64,000 bases of DNA from Selenomonas dianae (GTDB taxonomy: Bacteria; Bacillota; Negativicutes; Selenomonadales; Selenomonadaceae): positions 186,001 to 250,000 of the forward strand of contig NZ_CP128650.1 in the NCBI RefSeq assembly GCF_030644225.1. Reading direction: 5' to 3'. Position 1 is the first letter of the stretch, and every line of letters begins with the position of its first letter. Shown here piece by piece: positions 39,528 to 47,905 of the stretch. The notes beneath the pieces were generated by a model. That model did no database searches and was not told the DNA's origin. It saw nothing but the letters and a program-made list of their open reading frames with translations. The position numbers were made by a program, and so were the translations under genes.

Positions 39528-39557
39528 TTGATGTTTTCGGTCAAAATATGATATAGT
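39528..39557 (+). promoter_or_regulatory. Promoter of rtcB
   Basis: TTGATG (39528-39533), 18 bases, TATAGT (39552-39557). If the att core is correct, the -35 half comes from the prophage and the -10 half from the host. Confidence 0.55.
39535..39545 (+). repeat. Candidate attR core
   Basis: TTTCGGTCAAA, identical to 12445-12455. It lies in the spacer between the -35 and -10 of the rtcB promoter. Confidence 0.4.
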
Positions 39558-39632
39558 GAAAGCAAGATACCAAACGGTTCGGGCAAGAGGACGTTGACAG
39601 AAATGCTGATTCCGGCGCATAGGAGGGAAAAC

Positions 39633-40844
39633 ATGGATCGCATGGAGATACGCGGACGCTGCGGTACGGCGATTGTATACGCAAAGGTGATTGAGGATGA
39701 GGCGGTCGAGCAGATCCGCCGTATGTGCGACTACGAGTTCACGGAGGGCGCGAGCATCCGCATCATGCCCGATGTACACTGGGGCAAGGGCTGTACGATC
39801 GGTACGACGATGACCGTGCGGGACAAGGTCGTCCCGAACCTCGTCGGCGTGGACATCGGCTGCGGCATGTATACCGTCGGCCTCGGCAAGGGCGAGATCG
39901 ACCTCGTACGCTTTGATGAGGCGGCGCACTTCATCCCGTCGGGGCGAAATATCTGGGATGGGCGGCAGGAGCAATTTGACCTCCTCGGGCTGCGCTGCTA
40001 CCGCGCCCTCAAGGATACAAAGCGCATCGCACGCAGCCTTGGCACACTCGGCGGCGGCAATCACTTCATCGAGATCGACCGCAGCGCGGACGGTACGAAC
40101 TACCTCGTCATCCACACGGGCAGCCGCAACCTCGGCAAGCAGGTCGCGGAGTACTACCAGAACATTGCCATCGACCTCTCGCACGGCAAGGACGAGCTCT
40201 TCCGCGCACGCGACGAACTCATCCGACGCTATAAGGCGGAGGGGAGGCGCAGCGAACTGCAGGAGGCGCTCAAGGAGCTGAATCGCACATTTCAGGCAAA
40301 GGCGGCGGAGATCCCCCCGGATCTCACGTTCCTCTACGGCAGCTACCTCGAAGACTATCTGCACGACATCGAGATCTGCCAGAACTTCGCGCGGAAGAGC
40401 CGTGAGGTCATCGCGCGTGTCCTCCTCGAACGGACGGGGCTCACGGCGGGCGACGCATTCCACACCATTCACAACTACATCGACGTGGAGGAGCGGATTC
40501 TCCGCAAGGGCGCAATCGCGGCGCACGCAGGCGAGCGTGTCCTCATCCCGATCAATATGCGCGACGGCAGCATCCTCGCCGTCGGGCGCGGCGATCCGGA
40601 CTGGAACTGGTCGGCTCCGCATGGGGCGGGGCGGCTCATGTCACGCAAGGCTGCAAAGGAAAACCTCTCCATGGATGAGTTTTGCAAAACAATGGCAGGT
40701 GTCTATACAACAGCCGTCAACGAGAATACGCTCGACGAGGCACCGATGGCGTACAAGGCACTCTCGGACATCATCGACGTGATCGGGGATTCCGTGGACG
40801 TGGTTGAGGTGCTGAAGCCCATCTATAACTTCAAAGCGGGGTGA
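39633..40844 (+). CDS. rtcB: RtcB family RNA ligase
   Basis: Joins 2',3'-cyclic phosphate or 3'-phosphate RNA ends to 5'-OH ends, used in RNA repair. The protein is 403 residues. Metal-binding segments are MPDVHWGKGCTIGTTM, GVDIGCGMYTVGLG and GTLGGGNHFIEIDRS. The guanylation site is the His of WSAPHGAGRLMSR near residue 335. AGGAGGG precedes the ATG at 39633; an earlier in-frame ATG at 39594 is less likely. No archease gene adjoins. A WYL regulator lies downstream, an association also seen elsewhere for RtcB. Confidence 0.93.
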   Translation: MDRMEIRGRCGTAIVYAKVIEDEAVEQIRRMCDYEFTEGASIRIMPDVHWGKGCTIGTTMTVRDKVVPNLVGVDIGCGMYTVGLGKGEIDLVRFDEAAHFIPSGRNIWDGRQEQFDLLGLRCYRALKDTKRIARSLGTLGGGNHFIEIDRSADGTNYLVIHTGSRNLGKQVAEYYQNIAIDLSHGKDELFRARDELIRRYKAEGRRSELQEALKELNRTFQAKAAEIPPDLTFLYGSYLEDYLHDIEICQNFARKSREVIARVLLERTGLTAGDAFHTIHNYIDVEERILRKGAIAAHAGERVLIPINMRDGSILAVGRGDPDWNWSAPHGAGRLMSRKAAKENLSMDEFCKTMAGVYTTAVNENTLDEAPMAYKALSDIIDVIGDSVDVVEVLKPIYNFKAG

Positions 40845-41003
40845 ACAGCGTGGAGGGCATACCCCACGCGAGCACATCCCGACAAAGCAACGAAATGAGG
40901 AAACATTTTTGGATGACGCACCCTCTATTTGTCCATGTGAAAGAGTATGATGGTGATTGATCAGACCGTATTCGTACAGCACCTTACTTGATGGAATGGA
41001 GCG

Positions 41004-41195
41004 ATGGTGATGCCCTTCGTATTTGTTTTTGTTGTTCCTCCGCTTCTTTGCTTGCTCGGCGAAGTTTATAAATCATTTGGTTTCATCGGTGTGTTGATAT
41101 TCCTTGCGATGATTGTCTTTTTCCTTTGGCTCATTGCTTTTCTGGAGATGAAGAGCGATGAGGCGGCGGAGCAATATAAGAAAAAAGTGAAATGA
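41004..41195 (+). CDS. Small membrane protein, 63 aa
   Basis: A 63-residue protein with two hydrophobic helices (MPFVFVFVVPPLLCLLGEVY; FIGVLIFLAMIVFFLWLIAF) and a charged tail ending KKKVK. GGAG lies 5 bases before the ATG. It stands between rtcB and the WYL regulator and ends 9 bases before the latter, so they may be co-transcribed. The function is unknown. The 160 bases between rtcB and this gene hold nothing I recognise. Confidence 0.55.
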   Translation: MVMPFVFVFVVPPLLCLLGEVYKSFGFIGVLIFLAMIVFFLWLIAFLEMKSDEAAEQYKKKVK

Positions 41196-41204
41196 GGGAC
41201 CACC

Positions 41205-42134
41205 GTGGAACTTGACTACAAGGAGAACAAGGGCTTTCGTCTGCTGCATCTGTACGAGCGGCTGAGTCGGGGCGAGGTCGTCCGCAAGGCGGATCTGGCG
41301 CAGAAATTTGTCGTGACGGACAAGACCATCCAGCGCGACATCGAGGAGCTGCGTGCCTATCTCGCGGAGACGCGTACCGATGAGGGGGAGGCTGCTATCG
41401 TCTATGATCGTGCACGAGGCGGCTATCTGCTCACGCGCGCGGCGAGCGAGTGGCTGACGAACGAGGACGTGCTCGCCGTCTGCAAGATCCTGCTGGAGAG
41501 CCGCGCGTTCTGCAAGGAGGAACTCGACGACCTCCTAAAGAAGCTGCTGCGGCAGACTGCGCCGCAGGATCGCGCACAGGTCGGGAGGCTGATCCGCAGT
41601 GAGCAGCATTACTATGTCCCGCTGCGCCACGGGAAGAAACTGCTCTCCGCGATCTGGGAACTTTCGCAGCACATGACGGCACAGCACACCATACGCATTT
41701 CCTATTGCCGTCAGGATGGTACGGAGCGCATGCATGAGGTGAACCCCGTCGCCATCATGTTCTCCGAGTATTATTTCTACCTCATCGCCTATCTGGCGGA
41801 CGGGCGCAGGGAGTTCCCGACCATCTTCCGCATCGACCGCATCGCGCGTTTCGAGCCGACGGGGGCGACGTTCCGCGTGACCCACAGCGGGAAATTCAGC
41901 GACGGCGAGTTCCGTAAACGCATCCAGTTCATGTACGCAGGTGAACTCCGCCGCGTCACCTTCGACTACAGCGGCGCATCGGTCGAGGCCGTCCTCGACC
42001 GCCTCCCCACGGCGAAGATTATTGCGGAGGATGGGGGCGTCTATCGGATTACTGCCGAGGTGTATGGGAATGGCATTGATATGTGGCTCCGGAGTCAGGG
42101 GCGTGCGGTAAAGGTGGTGGATAAAAAGATGTGA
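41205..42134 (+). CDS. WYL-domain transcriptional regulator
   Basis: A 309-residue regulator. The N-terminal winged helix is LLHLYERLSRGEVVRKADLA then QKFVVTDKTIQRDIEELRAY (residues 13-52). The WYL domain is at about 145-225: HTIRISYCRQDGTERMHEVN then PVAIMFSEYYFYLIAYLADG, with EYYFYL in the place of the usual WYL. A C-terminal extension (WCX-like) follows. The GTG at 41205 is used. WYL proteins sense nucleic acids or nucleotides in defence and repair contexts; here the link with rtcB suggests RNA-damage control, which is inference. Confidence 0.88.
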   Translation: MELDYKENKGFRLLHLYERLSRGEVVRKADLAQKFVVTDKTIQRDIEELRAYLAETRTDEGEAAIVYDRARGGYLLTRAASEWLTNEDVLAVCKILLESRAFCKEELDDLLKKLLRQTAPQDRAQVGRLIRSEQHYYVPLRHGKKLLSAIWELSQHMTAQHTIRISYCRQDGTERMHEVNPVAIMFSEYYFYLIAYLADGRREFPTIFRIDRIARFEPTGATFRVTHSGKFSDGEFRKRIQFMYAGELRRVTFDYSGASVEAVLDRLPTAKIIAEDGGVYRITAEVYGNGIDMWLRSQGRAVKVVDKKM

Positions 42135-42249
42135 TTTATGAAAAACAATTTTTTTAAATAGACAAAATCTGTCCTCCTTCTTCCCTATACTGTAATCATG
42201 AGAAGGCGAAAGCCTCGGATTATGGTATGGAAACGAAGGAGGATTTGTC

Positions 42250-42837
42250 ATGAAGAAGGGATTGACGGAGCTGGTGTTCATCGTCGATCGGAGCGGGTCG
42301 ATGGCGGGGCTTGAGAAGGATACGATCGGCGGGTTCAACTCGATGCTGAAGGAGCAGGCGGAGCTTGCGGGCGAGGCGCGTGTGACGACGGTGCTGTTCG
42401 ACAATCAGTATCGGCTGCTGCATGACCGCATCGACATCCGTGCGGTCGCACCGTTGACCGACAAGGACTATCGTGTGGGCGGCGGCACGGCTCTCCTCGA
42501 TGCCATCGGGCGCACGATGGAGAAGATTCGCGCGGTGCAGAAGCAGACGGCGGAGGAGTATCGCGCGGAGAAGGTGCTCTTTGTCATCATCACGGACGGC
42601 GAGGAGAATTCCAGCCGCAAGTATTCGGCGGCGCAGATCAAGGAGCGAATCGAGCATCAGAAGGAGAAATACGGCTGGGAGTTTGTCTTCTTCGGCGCAA
42701 ATATGGATGCGGTCATGGAGGCGGCAAAGATCGGCATTGGAGCTGAGTTCGCGCGGGGGTGGATGGCGAACGCCGCAGGGACAGCGGTGGCGTATAACGC
42801 CATGTCGGCGCTCGCGACAGAGTTGCGGATGCGGTAG
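42250..42837 (+). CDS. VWA-domain protein
   Basis: A 195-residue single von Willebrand A domain: the MIDAS motif DRSGSMAGLEKDTIGGFNSM lies at residues 13-32, the conserved Thr in GGGTALLDAIGR, and ITDGEENSSRKYSAAQIKER near residue 120. It binds a divalent metal and probably a protein partner; the cell location is cytoplasmic by lack of a signal. AAGGAGGATTTGTC precedes the ATG and a TATACT lies about 60 bases upstream. It has no neighbouring MoxR ATPase, so the pathway is unknown. Confidence 0.88.
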   Translation: MKKGLTELVFIVDRSGSMAGLEKDTIGGFNSMLKEQAELAGEARVTTVLFDNQYRLLHDRIDIRAVAPLTDKDYRVGGGTALLDAIGRTMEKIRAVQKQTAEEYRAEKVLFVIITDGEENSSRKYSAAQIKERIEHQKEKYGWEFVFFGANMDAVMEAAKIGIGAEFARGWMANAAGTAVAYNAMSALATELRMR

Positions 42838-42857
42838 AGGAGCGGAGAGCAGACAAA

Positions 42858-43064
42858 ATGAGCACGTTGAAAACGGTCGGAATCACGGCGGTAGTTCTTG
42901 CAACCGGTTTCCTTGGCTATGGCATCTATAAGGCGATGCAGGATGAGGACGAACAGGCAGCTTCTTCGGATGATTCGACCGAAGAGGAGGAGATGGAGGA
43001 TGAGGAGGAAGGAACGGACGAAGAGGGATTCGATGATGCGGAGGGAGATGTTGTCTATGGGTGA
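42858..43064 (+). CDS. Small acidic membrane protein, 68 aa
   Basis: A 68-residue protein: one helix (TVGITAVVLATGFLGYGIYK), then a very acidic tail (EEEEMEDEEEGTDEEGFDDA) that is probably disordered. It lies 20 bases after the VWA gene, which suggests one operon. The acidic tail might bind the metal-dependent VWA domain or cations; this is speculation. Confidence 0.6.
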   Translation: MSTLKTVGITAVVLATGFLGYGIYKAMQDEDEQAASSDDSTEEEEMEDEEEGTDEEGFDDAEGDVVYG

Positions 43065-43128
43065 TGGGCGTTTCTGTTGATTCGCATGGAGTGACATGAT
43101 ACCCCTGCGGATTCTGTGCAATTGGCAT

Positions 43129-43172
43129 AAAAGAGATTCCACGTGTCTGATCTGACATTTGGAATCTTTTTT
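43129..43172. terminator. Bidirectional terminator
   Basis: AGATTCCA (43134) pairs with TGGAATCT (43160), flanked by an A-run and a T-run, between the converging VWA operon and response regulator. Bases 43175-43260 hold nothing else I can name. Confidence 0.75.
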
Positions 43173-43261
43173 ATTGCAGGAATCGTGTTTTCGTGATGAT
43201 CGCTCCTTTGTGAGCGTTTTCCCGGACGTTCCAAGCGCCCATCCCGTCACGCTTTCGTGTG

Positions 43262-43891
43262 TCACCTCTCCCGTGGCACACTGCCCGCATAGCCGCGCTC
43301 GGTCGCCTCGATAGCGAGCCCGACGATGCTCTTGTAGCCGGTCTTGGCGAGCATATTGCCGACGTGGAAGTTGACGGTGCGCTTTGTGATGCCGAGCTCT
43401 GCGGCGATTTCCTCGTAGCTCATGTTGCGACAGATGCGGTGCAGGATGCCGAGCTCGCGCTCCGTGAGCGGATTGTCCGTGCTGGCGAGGGCACGTCCTG
43501 CGGCTGCACGCGGGTAGATCCGTTTGCCCCGCATGGTGGCACGGATGCAGTCGGCGAATGCCTCGCTTGAGGACTCCTTGTAGATGAAGCTGTCCGCGCC
43601 CGCGTTCTTTGCCCACGTCAGAAAGGCGACCTCCTGCATCCCCGTCATGAGGACGACGCGCAGCGTGGGGAAACGCTTCTTGAGACGTTCGCAGATGCGG
43701 ATGCCGCTCGTGCGACCCTCCATACAGATGTCCATGAGAACGAGGTCGGGGGCAAGGCGCACGCACGCCTCCTCTGCCAGTTCTGAGAGGGTGCAGGTGC
43801 CGACGACCTTGATGTCCGTGAGCGGCGCGAGGAGCTTTACCAGACCCTCCAGGAGTATTTTCTGATCGTCCACGAGAAGAATTTTTGTCAT
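43262..43891 (-). CDS. NarL/LuxR-type response regulator
   Basis: A 209-residue two-component regulator. The receiver domain has acidic pocket DD at residues 8-9, phospho-Asp in APDLVLMDICMEGRTSG near residue 55 and Lys in ADSFIYKESSSEA near 105. The LuxR HTH is LTERELGILHRICRNMSYEE then IAAELGITKRTVNFHVGNML (residues 140-180). Its ATG overlaps the kinase stop by 4 bases, so it is the cognate regulator of that kinase. Targets are unknown; the divergent porin-like gene beyond the sensor is an obvious candidate. Confidence 0.93.
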   Translation of the reverse strand: MTKILLVDDQKILLEGLVKLLAPLTDIKVVGTCTLSELAEEACVRLAPDLVLMDICMEGRTSGIRICERLKKRFPTLRVVLMTGMQEVAFLTWAKNAGADSFIYKESSSEAFADCIRATMRGKRIYPRAAAGRALASTDNPLTERELGILHRICRNMSYEEIAAELGITKRTVNFHVGNMLAKTGYKSIVGLAIEATERGYAGSVPRER

Positions 43892-45276
43892 CGTCGATCC
43901 TCCCCTATCTGTGCGTCGAGTTCAAAATGCGGCGATGTGGTGATGCGCAGATGCCCGCCGAGTTCGTTCACGCGGCGGATCATGCCCGCAAGCCCTCCGC
44001 CGGGACGGAGCGTCGTGCAGCCGATGCCGTTGTCGCGGATGCACAGGCGGTGTTCGGTGAGTGTGATCCGGATCTCGTTTGCACGTCCGTGGCAGACCGC
44101 GTTGCTCAGCCCCTCGCGGATGATGGCGGCAAAGGCGCGGGCACGCCGCAGACTGCGCGGCAGCTCGCCCGTTTGGACAAGGCGCACGCCGAGCCGCGTG
44201 TAGGTGTCCGTCATATCGGCGAGGAGGGTGGCGGGATGTTCCTCCTGCATCAGTGGAACCTCCTCAAGGAGGCTGTCAATGCGGATGATCGTATCCAGTG
44301 CGTCCTTCGGCGCGGGGCTTGCGAGGAGTTGTTGGAGCATACTGATGCGCTGCCCGAGGACATCGTGCACGCGTGAGGTGATGTCCTGCAGCGTGCGGTG
44401 CCGTTCCGTTTTTTCAAGGGTCGCGAGCAGTTCCTTCTGTGCGCTGACCGTGGCGCTGAGTGCGGCGTTTTTCGCCTCAAGTTCTCGCGAAACGGCATCT
44501 GCCTCCGTGACGCAGGAGGCGGTCAGCTGCCAGCCGTCGAGCCCCTCCGTCAGCCGTACACGTTGTACGAGCCATGCGTCGCCGGCGGCAAAGCGCAGGA
44601 GAACGGCATTCTCGTGCACAATCTTATCCGCTGTGGCAGGATCGTCGAACGCCATGAGTTCCTGCCAGAACACATCCGCGCTGCGATACTGCCGCCCGAG
44701 GATCCGCTCCATGAAGCGCAGCATTGTGATGTTGACGAGAACCGCAGTGTGATCGGCACGGGCGAAGAGCAGTCCGTCGGGCAGGAGATCGAGCCCCTCG
44801 CGGATGGAGGCGACCGTCACCTCACGTGCACTCCACGCCCGTATGTGTCGGATGAGGAGCAGAACCCGCCCTGCGAGCAGCAGGAGGACGAGGAGCGCAC
44901 AGACGGGCAGGAAGATGTCAAACAGCGGAAGGGAGAACACGCCCGCCGCCGTGAGCAGTCCGCCGCGCCGCGGCGTCCACCGCATCGAAAAGAGCCCTGC
45001 GCCGACGGCGGCCGTCCCCGCAAACACACGCTCGTAGAGTAGCCACTCCGTCGGCGGCAGACCCATGAGTTCGAGTTTCCATCCGCCGCCGAGGAGGAGC
45101 GTGATGCAGAGCGCGACGGCGAGTGCTGTCGCCTCCGGCAGGGTGCGGCGTATGCGATGCCGATCGAGGTGCGAAAATCCCCAACAGAGTACGGCGGTCT
45201 GGGCGATGAGGACGAGGCACGCGGGGAGTACGAGGACGAGGATCGCCGCGAAACCGTGTGCGGTCAGTCGTTCCAT
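43888..45276 (-). CDS. HisKA_3-type sensor histidine kinase
   Basis: A 462-residue membrane kinase. Four to five helices fill residues 10-140 (AAILVLVLPACLVLIAQTAV; GLFSMRWTPRRGGLLTAAGV), then a PAS-like region, then the phosphoacceptor in RTLQDITSRVHDVLGQRISM (His near residue 305) and the ATP-binding domain with N box EGLSNAVCHGRANEI, G1 CIRDNGIGC and G2 GGGLAGMIRRVNELGG. This is the NarX/DesK class that pairs with NarL-type regulators. It overlaps the sensor gene upstream by 13 bases. Confidence 0.9.
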   Translation of the reverse strand: MERLTAHGFAAILVLVLPACLVLIAQTAVLCWGFSHLDRHRIRRTLPEATALAVALCITLLLGGGWKLELMGLPPTEWLLYERVFAGTAAVGAGLFSMRWTPRRGGLLTAAGVFSLPLFDIFLPVCALLVLLLLAGRVLLLIRHIRAWSAREVTVASIREGLDLLPDGLLFARADHTAVLVNITMLRFMERILGRQYRSADVFWQELMAFDDPATADKIVHENAVLLRFAAGDAWLVQRVRLTEGLDGWQLTASCVTEADAVSRELEAKNAALSATVSAQKELLATLEKTERHRTLQDITSRVHDVLGQRISMLQQLLASPAPKDALDTIIRIDSLLEEVPLMQEEHPATLLADMTDTYTRLGVRLVQTGELPRSLRRARAFAAIIREGLSNAVCHGRANEIRITLTEHRLCIRDNGIGCTTLRPGGGLAGMIRRVNELGGHLRITTSPHFELDAQIGEDRR

Positions 45277-47708
45277 GTGCGCTCCTCCTTATCCTCTGCC
45301 CGTGCCGAGGGGGCGGCATCTCCCGCTGCCTGCGCCGCGCTGTGTGCGGCATCCGACACGGCGGACGTAGGGCATACGGTCAGTGCGAGGGCATAGTCGT
45401 GATCTCTGCGCGTGATGGAGACCCTGTGCCGCTCCTGCCAGTCCTCTGTCCACGGGGCGATCCAGTCCGCCTCCTCGATCAGAAAGAACGCCGCCCCGTC
45501 CGCAAAGCGGCAGAACACCTCCGAGGTCTCCTCGGCTGCGGCACGCGTCAGAAACTCCGCGAAGAAGTCAAAGAGCGCAAGTGCCGCCTCCGCATCCGGT
45601 GCCTCGCTCTGCGACCACTCCACACCGACGCGCAGTCCCAAGGGGCGCAGATAGGTACAGGTCTCCGACACCGCCATCGAGAGCTCGTCGGCACGGATAT
45701 GACCGTCCTCCTGCCCCTTGAGGAAGAGCACACAGCGTTTCTTGAGATACGAGGAGAGCAGGTTGAGCCGGCGGATGAGCAGCGTCACCTCCGCTTCGTT
45801 CTCCGTCGCCATCAGCTGCTCGCGGAAGCCGCGCAGGAGCGGACGTTTTGCGGCGAGAATCGCCTCCAGTTCGTCGGACAGCTTGCGGCGGAGCGTCAGC
45901 GCGAGCAGCTGATGGCGGATCGTGTGCTCCTCGCGCAGCACCAGATGGGCGCGGCGGAGGGCATCCCGCGTGAGCGCGAGCTGCCGCTGCTGTTCGTGCA
46001 GGGGGGAGAGATCCTCCTGCCAGAGGAGTGCGCCGCCGTGCACCTCCATGCGCTCGGTGCGGACATCGCGCGAGGGCGCACGAGGGGACACTGCCGACGT
46101 AAAGACGGGCGTTCCATTTGCATTGACCAGCTGCATCGCGAGCTGCGAATGTGTGAAGAACGCCTGATGAAAGCGGTTCGACGGCATCAGCCCCGTCCGC
46201 AGACACAGCTCGATGAGCAGGAGAAAAAAGAGCGCCGTCACTGCCGTCATCTCCGCCCACGTCACCCACTCCACATATTGATATGCGATCGAGTACACCA
46301 TAAACAGCGCAAACAGTACGAAGGGGAGCACCATCGCGGGGCGCAGCACCTGCTGTGCCTTTGCCTTTTCGAGGAGAAGGAGCAGCGCAGCGAAGATCTC
46401 GGAGAACCAGAGCGTCCAGTAGGCGTACGCACCCCATGACAGATGCTCCGACCACTCCATTGCCTCCGTACTCCATGTGAAGTAGAAAAACTGATGATGC
46501 AGGTCGTTGCAGAGAATGAGCACGGCGATGAGGAGGTTGATGCCGAACACTGCCCGCAGCCACGGCGGCATCGTGCGGTCGAGCACGTCCTCATCCGAGC
46601 TCCACGCGATCCAGAGGAGCGCGACCGACAGCCCGCCGCGAAACACATAGTAGAGATACCAGAGCGTGTGTACCAGTGTGTTGCTATGTGCGAGAGTGAG
46701 GATCTTCACCGTACGATCCAGCTCCCAGAGGAGGAGCATGGCGAGGAGGAGGAGGACGGCGCGGCGCGTCCCGTGGTTGAGCACGCGGCGGCGGATGCAC
46801 GCGCCCCATACGACCGTTGCAACGAGGGTCAAAACAAGGATGGTAAAGCGTTCGTGTGGCTCGCGCGGCGTCAGCAGGGGGCGTTCCATGATCTCCGTGT
46901 GGAAGCGTGTGTTGATTCGGTGGAGCGCGTGCGGGAAGTCGGGCGGTATCGTGCGGGCGACAGCGGCATCCGTGGAGACGGGCGGGTAGCCCGCCGCCGC
47001 AAGATCGTCGGGCAGCTGCGCGGAGAATGCGATGGGCGCACGTGAGAGGATGCCCTTCGTACAGGTGAGCGTCCCCTCCTGCGGCTCGACCATGCGCAGC
47101 CGTGCGCCGCGTCGGATCAGCCGCTCCGCCTCGTGGGCAAAGAGCACATAGACATCACGCGCGTTCCGCCCGGCAAAAAGCCCGCGAATACCTCGGTGCA
47201 CGGGATAAAAACGGAGCGTTCCCTGCACTCTCATGCGTGCGAGATGTGCAAACGAAACATCGAAGTCGGGATCGAGCCGCTGTGCGAGCGCCAGAAAAAA
47301 AATCTCGCGCTCCGGCGAACTGTCGGGCAGGACGATCGTGACCCCCTCCCTGAGATCTGCCCAGCCTGTCACGGAGACGGGGGCGTCCTCCCACACAGCG
47401 AGCACAACTGCCGCCGTAAAATGCGGGTACCAGTAGAGCATCTCTGAGGTACCGCGCCGGAAACGCTCCGCCTGAAAATCATAGATCTCGACCGCATCCA
47501 CGCGGCGATCCTGAAACAGATCGAGCAGATTCCGCGCGTACCCGCGCGGCTCAAGCGGTACATCGGCCGCCTCTTGCAGGATGTTTACGTACGCCGCGCC
47601 GTAGTTGCGGTCGTAGGCAAGCGAGAGTGCGGACGCGTGCGATGCGGACAGCAGCAGCGCACATAGAGCGAGCAGACAGAGGGACACGTACCGCCGCAGC
47701 CGACACAT
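45264..47708 (-). CDS. Large membrane sensor: periplasmic binding domain plus multi-TM and kinase-like region
   Basis: An 814-residue protein. A signal peptide (RYVSLCLLALCALLLSASHASA) leads a solute-binding-type periplasmic domain to about residue 280 (GWADLREGVTIVLPDSSPER). Then come seven or so helices to about 520 (FTILVLTLVATVVWGACI; AMLLLWELDRTVKI), a PAS-like stretch and a cytoplasmic coiled-coil region (ALTLRRKLSDELEAILAAKR). The end resembles a kinase dimerisation/ATPase region but has no clear H, N or G boxes. It is probably the signal-sensing partner of the downstream kinase, which it overlaps by 13 bases. The ligand is unknown. Confidence 0.75.
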   Translation of the reverse strand: MCRLRRYVSLCLLALCALLLSASHASALSLAYDRNYGAAYVNILQEAADVPLEPRGYARNLLDLFQDRRVDAVEIYDFQAERFRRGTSEMLYWYPHFTAAVVLAVWEDAPVSVTGWADLREGVTIVLPDSSPEREIFFLALAQRLDPDFDVSFAHLARMRVQGTLRFYPVHRGIRGLFAGRNARDVYVLFAHEAERLIRRGARLRMVEPQEGTLTCTKGILSRAPIAFSAQLPDDLAAAGYPPVSTDAAVARTIPPDFPHALHRINTRFHTEIMERPLLTPREPHERFTILVLTLVATVVWGACIRRRVLNHGTRRAVLLLLAMLLLWELDRTVKILTLAHSNTLVHTLWYLYYVFRGGLSVALLWIAWSSDEDVLDRTMPPWLRAVFGINLLIAVLILCNDLHHQFFYFTWSTEAMEWSEHLSWGAYAYWTLWFSEIFAALLLLLEKAKAQQVLRPAMVLPFVLFALFMVYSIAYQYVEWVTWAEMTAVTALFFLLLIELCLRTGLMPSNRFHQAFFTHSQLAMQLVNANGTPVFTSAVSPRAPSRDVRTERMEVHGGALLWQEDLSPLHEQQRQLALTRDALRRAHLVLREEHTIRHQLLALTLRRKLSDELEAILAAKRPLLRGFREQLMATENEAEVTLLIRRLNLLSSYLKKRCVLFLKGQEDGHIRADELSMAVSETCTYLRPLGLRVGVEWSQSEAPDAEAALALFDFFAEFLTRAAAEETSEVFCRFADGAAFFLIEEADWIAPWTEDWQERHRVSITRRDHDYALALTVCPTSAVSDAAHSAAQAAGDAAPSARAEDKEERTWND

Positions 47709-47905
47709 CGCCCCACCTCCCTCAGCGTGAACATTTATCCATATTACTTCGTTTGATATGAGTGAAAATCCTTGAACGAAAAGTCCTATTGTCTAAAAAC
47801 TTTAGATAAATACAAATAAAACATGATATTTTCTTGTGAATCTTCATGTTTCATGATAGAATGCGGAAAATAAGGATAAAATACCACAACAATCGGAGGC
47901 TTGCC

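Larger units (their letters stand above)
12445..39545. mobile_element. Defective PBSX/Xkd-like prophage, about 27 kb
   Basis: A continuous block of phage genes: integrase remnant, CI/ImmA immunity region, early genes, terminase, head remnants, Xkd-like baseplate, tail fibre, holin and amidase. It lies between the host genes ogt and rtcB. Ends are set by the 11-base direct repeat TTTCGGTCAAA at 12445 and 39535, flanked inwardly by clusters of TTGTCTACA. The integrase frameshift, the terminase-head fusion and the truncated capsid gene show it cannot make particles. The exact ends remain provisional because the repeat is short. Confidence 0.85.

Noticed and set aside
45258-46439. A 393-codon plus-strand open frame opposite the large sensor gene
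   Set aside because: Low-complexity Arg/Leu/Gln composition and no ribosome site; the opposite strand encodes a coherent sensor with signal peptide and membrane helices.
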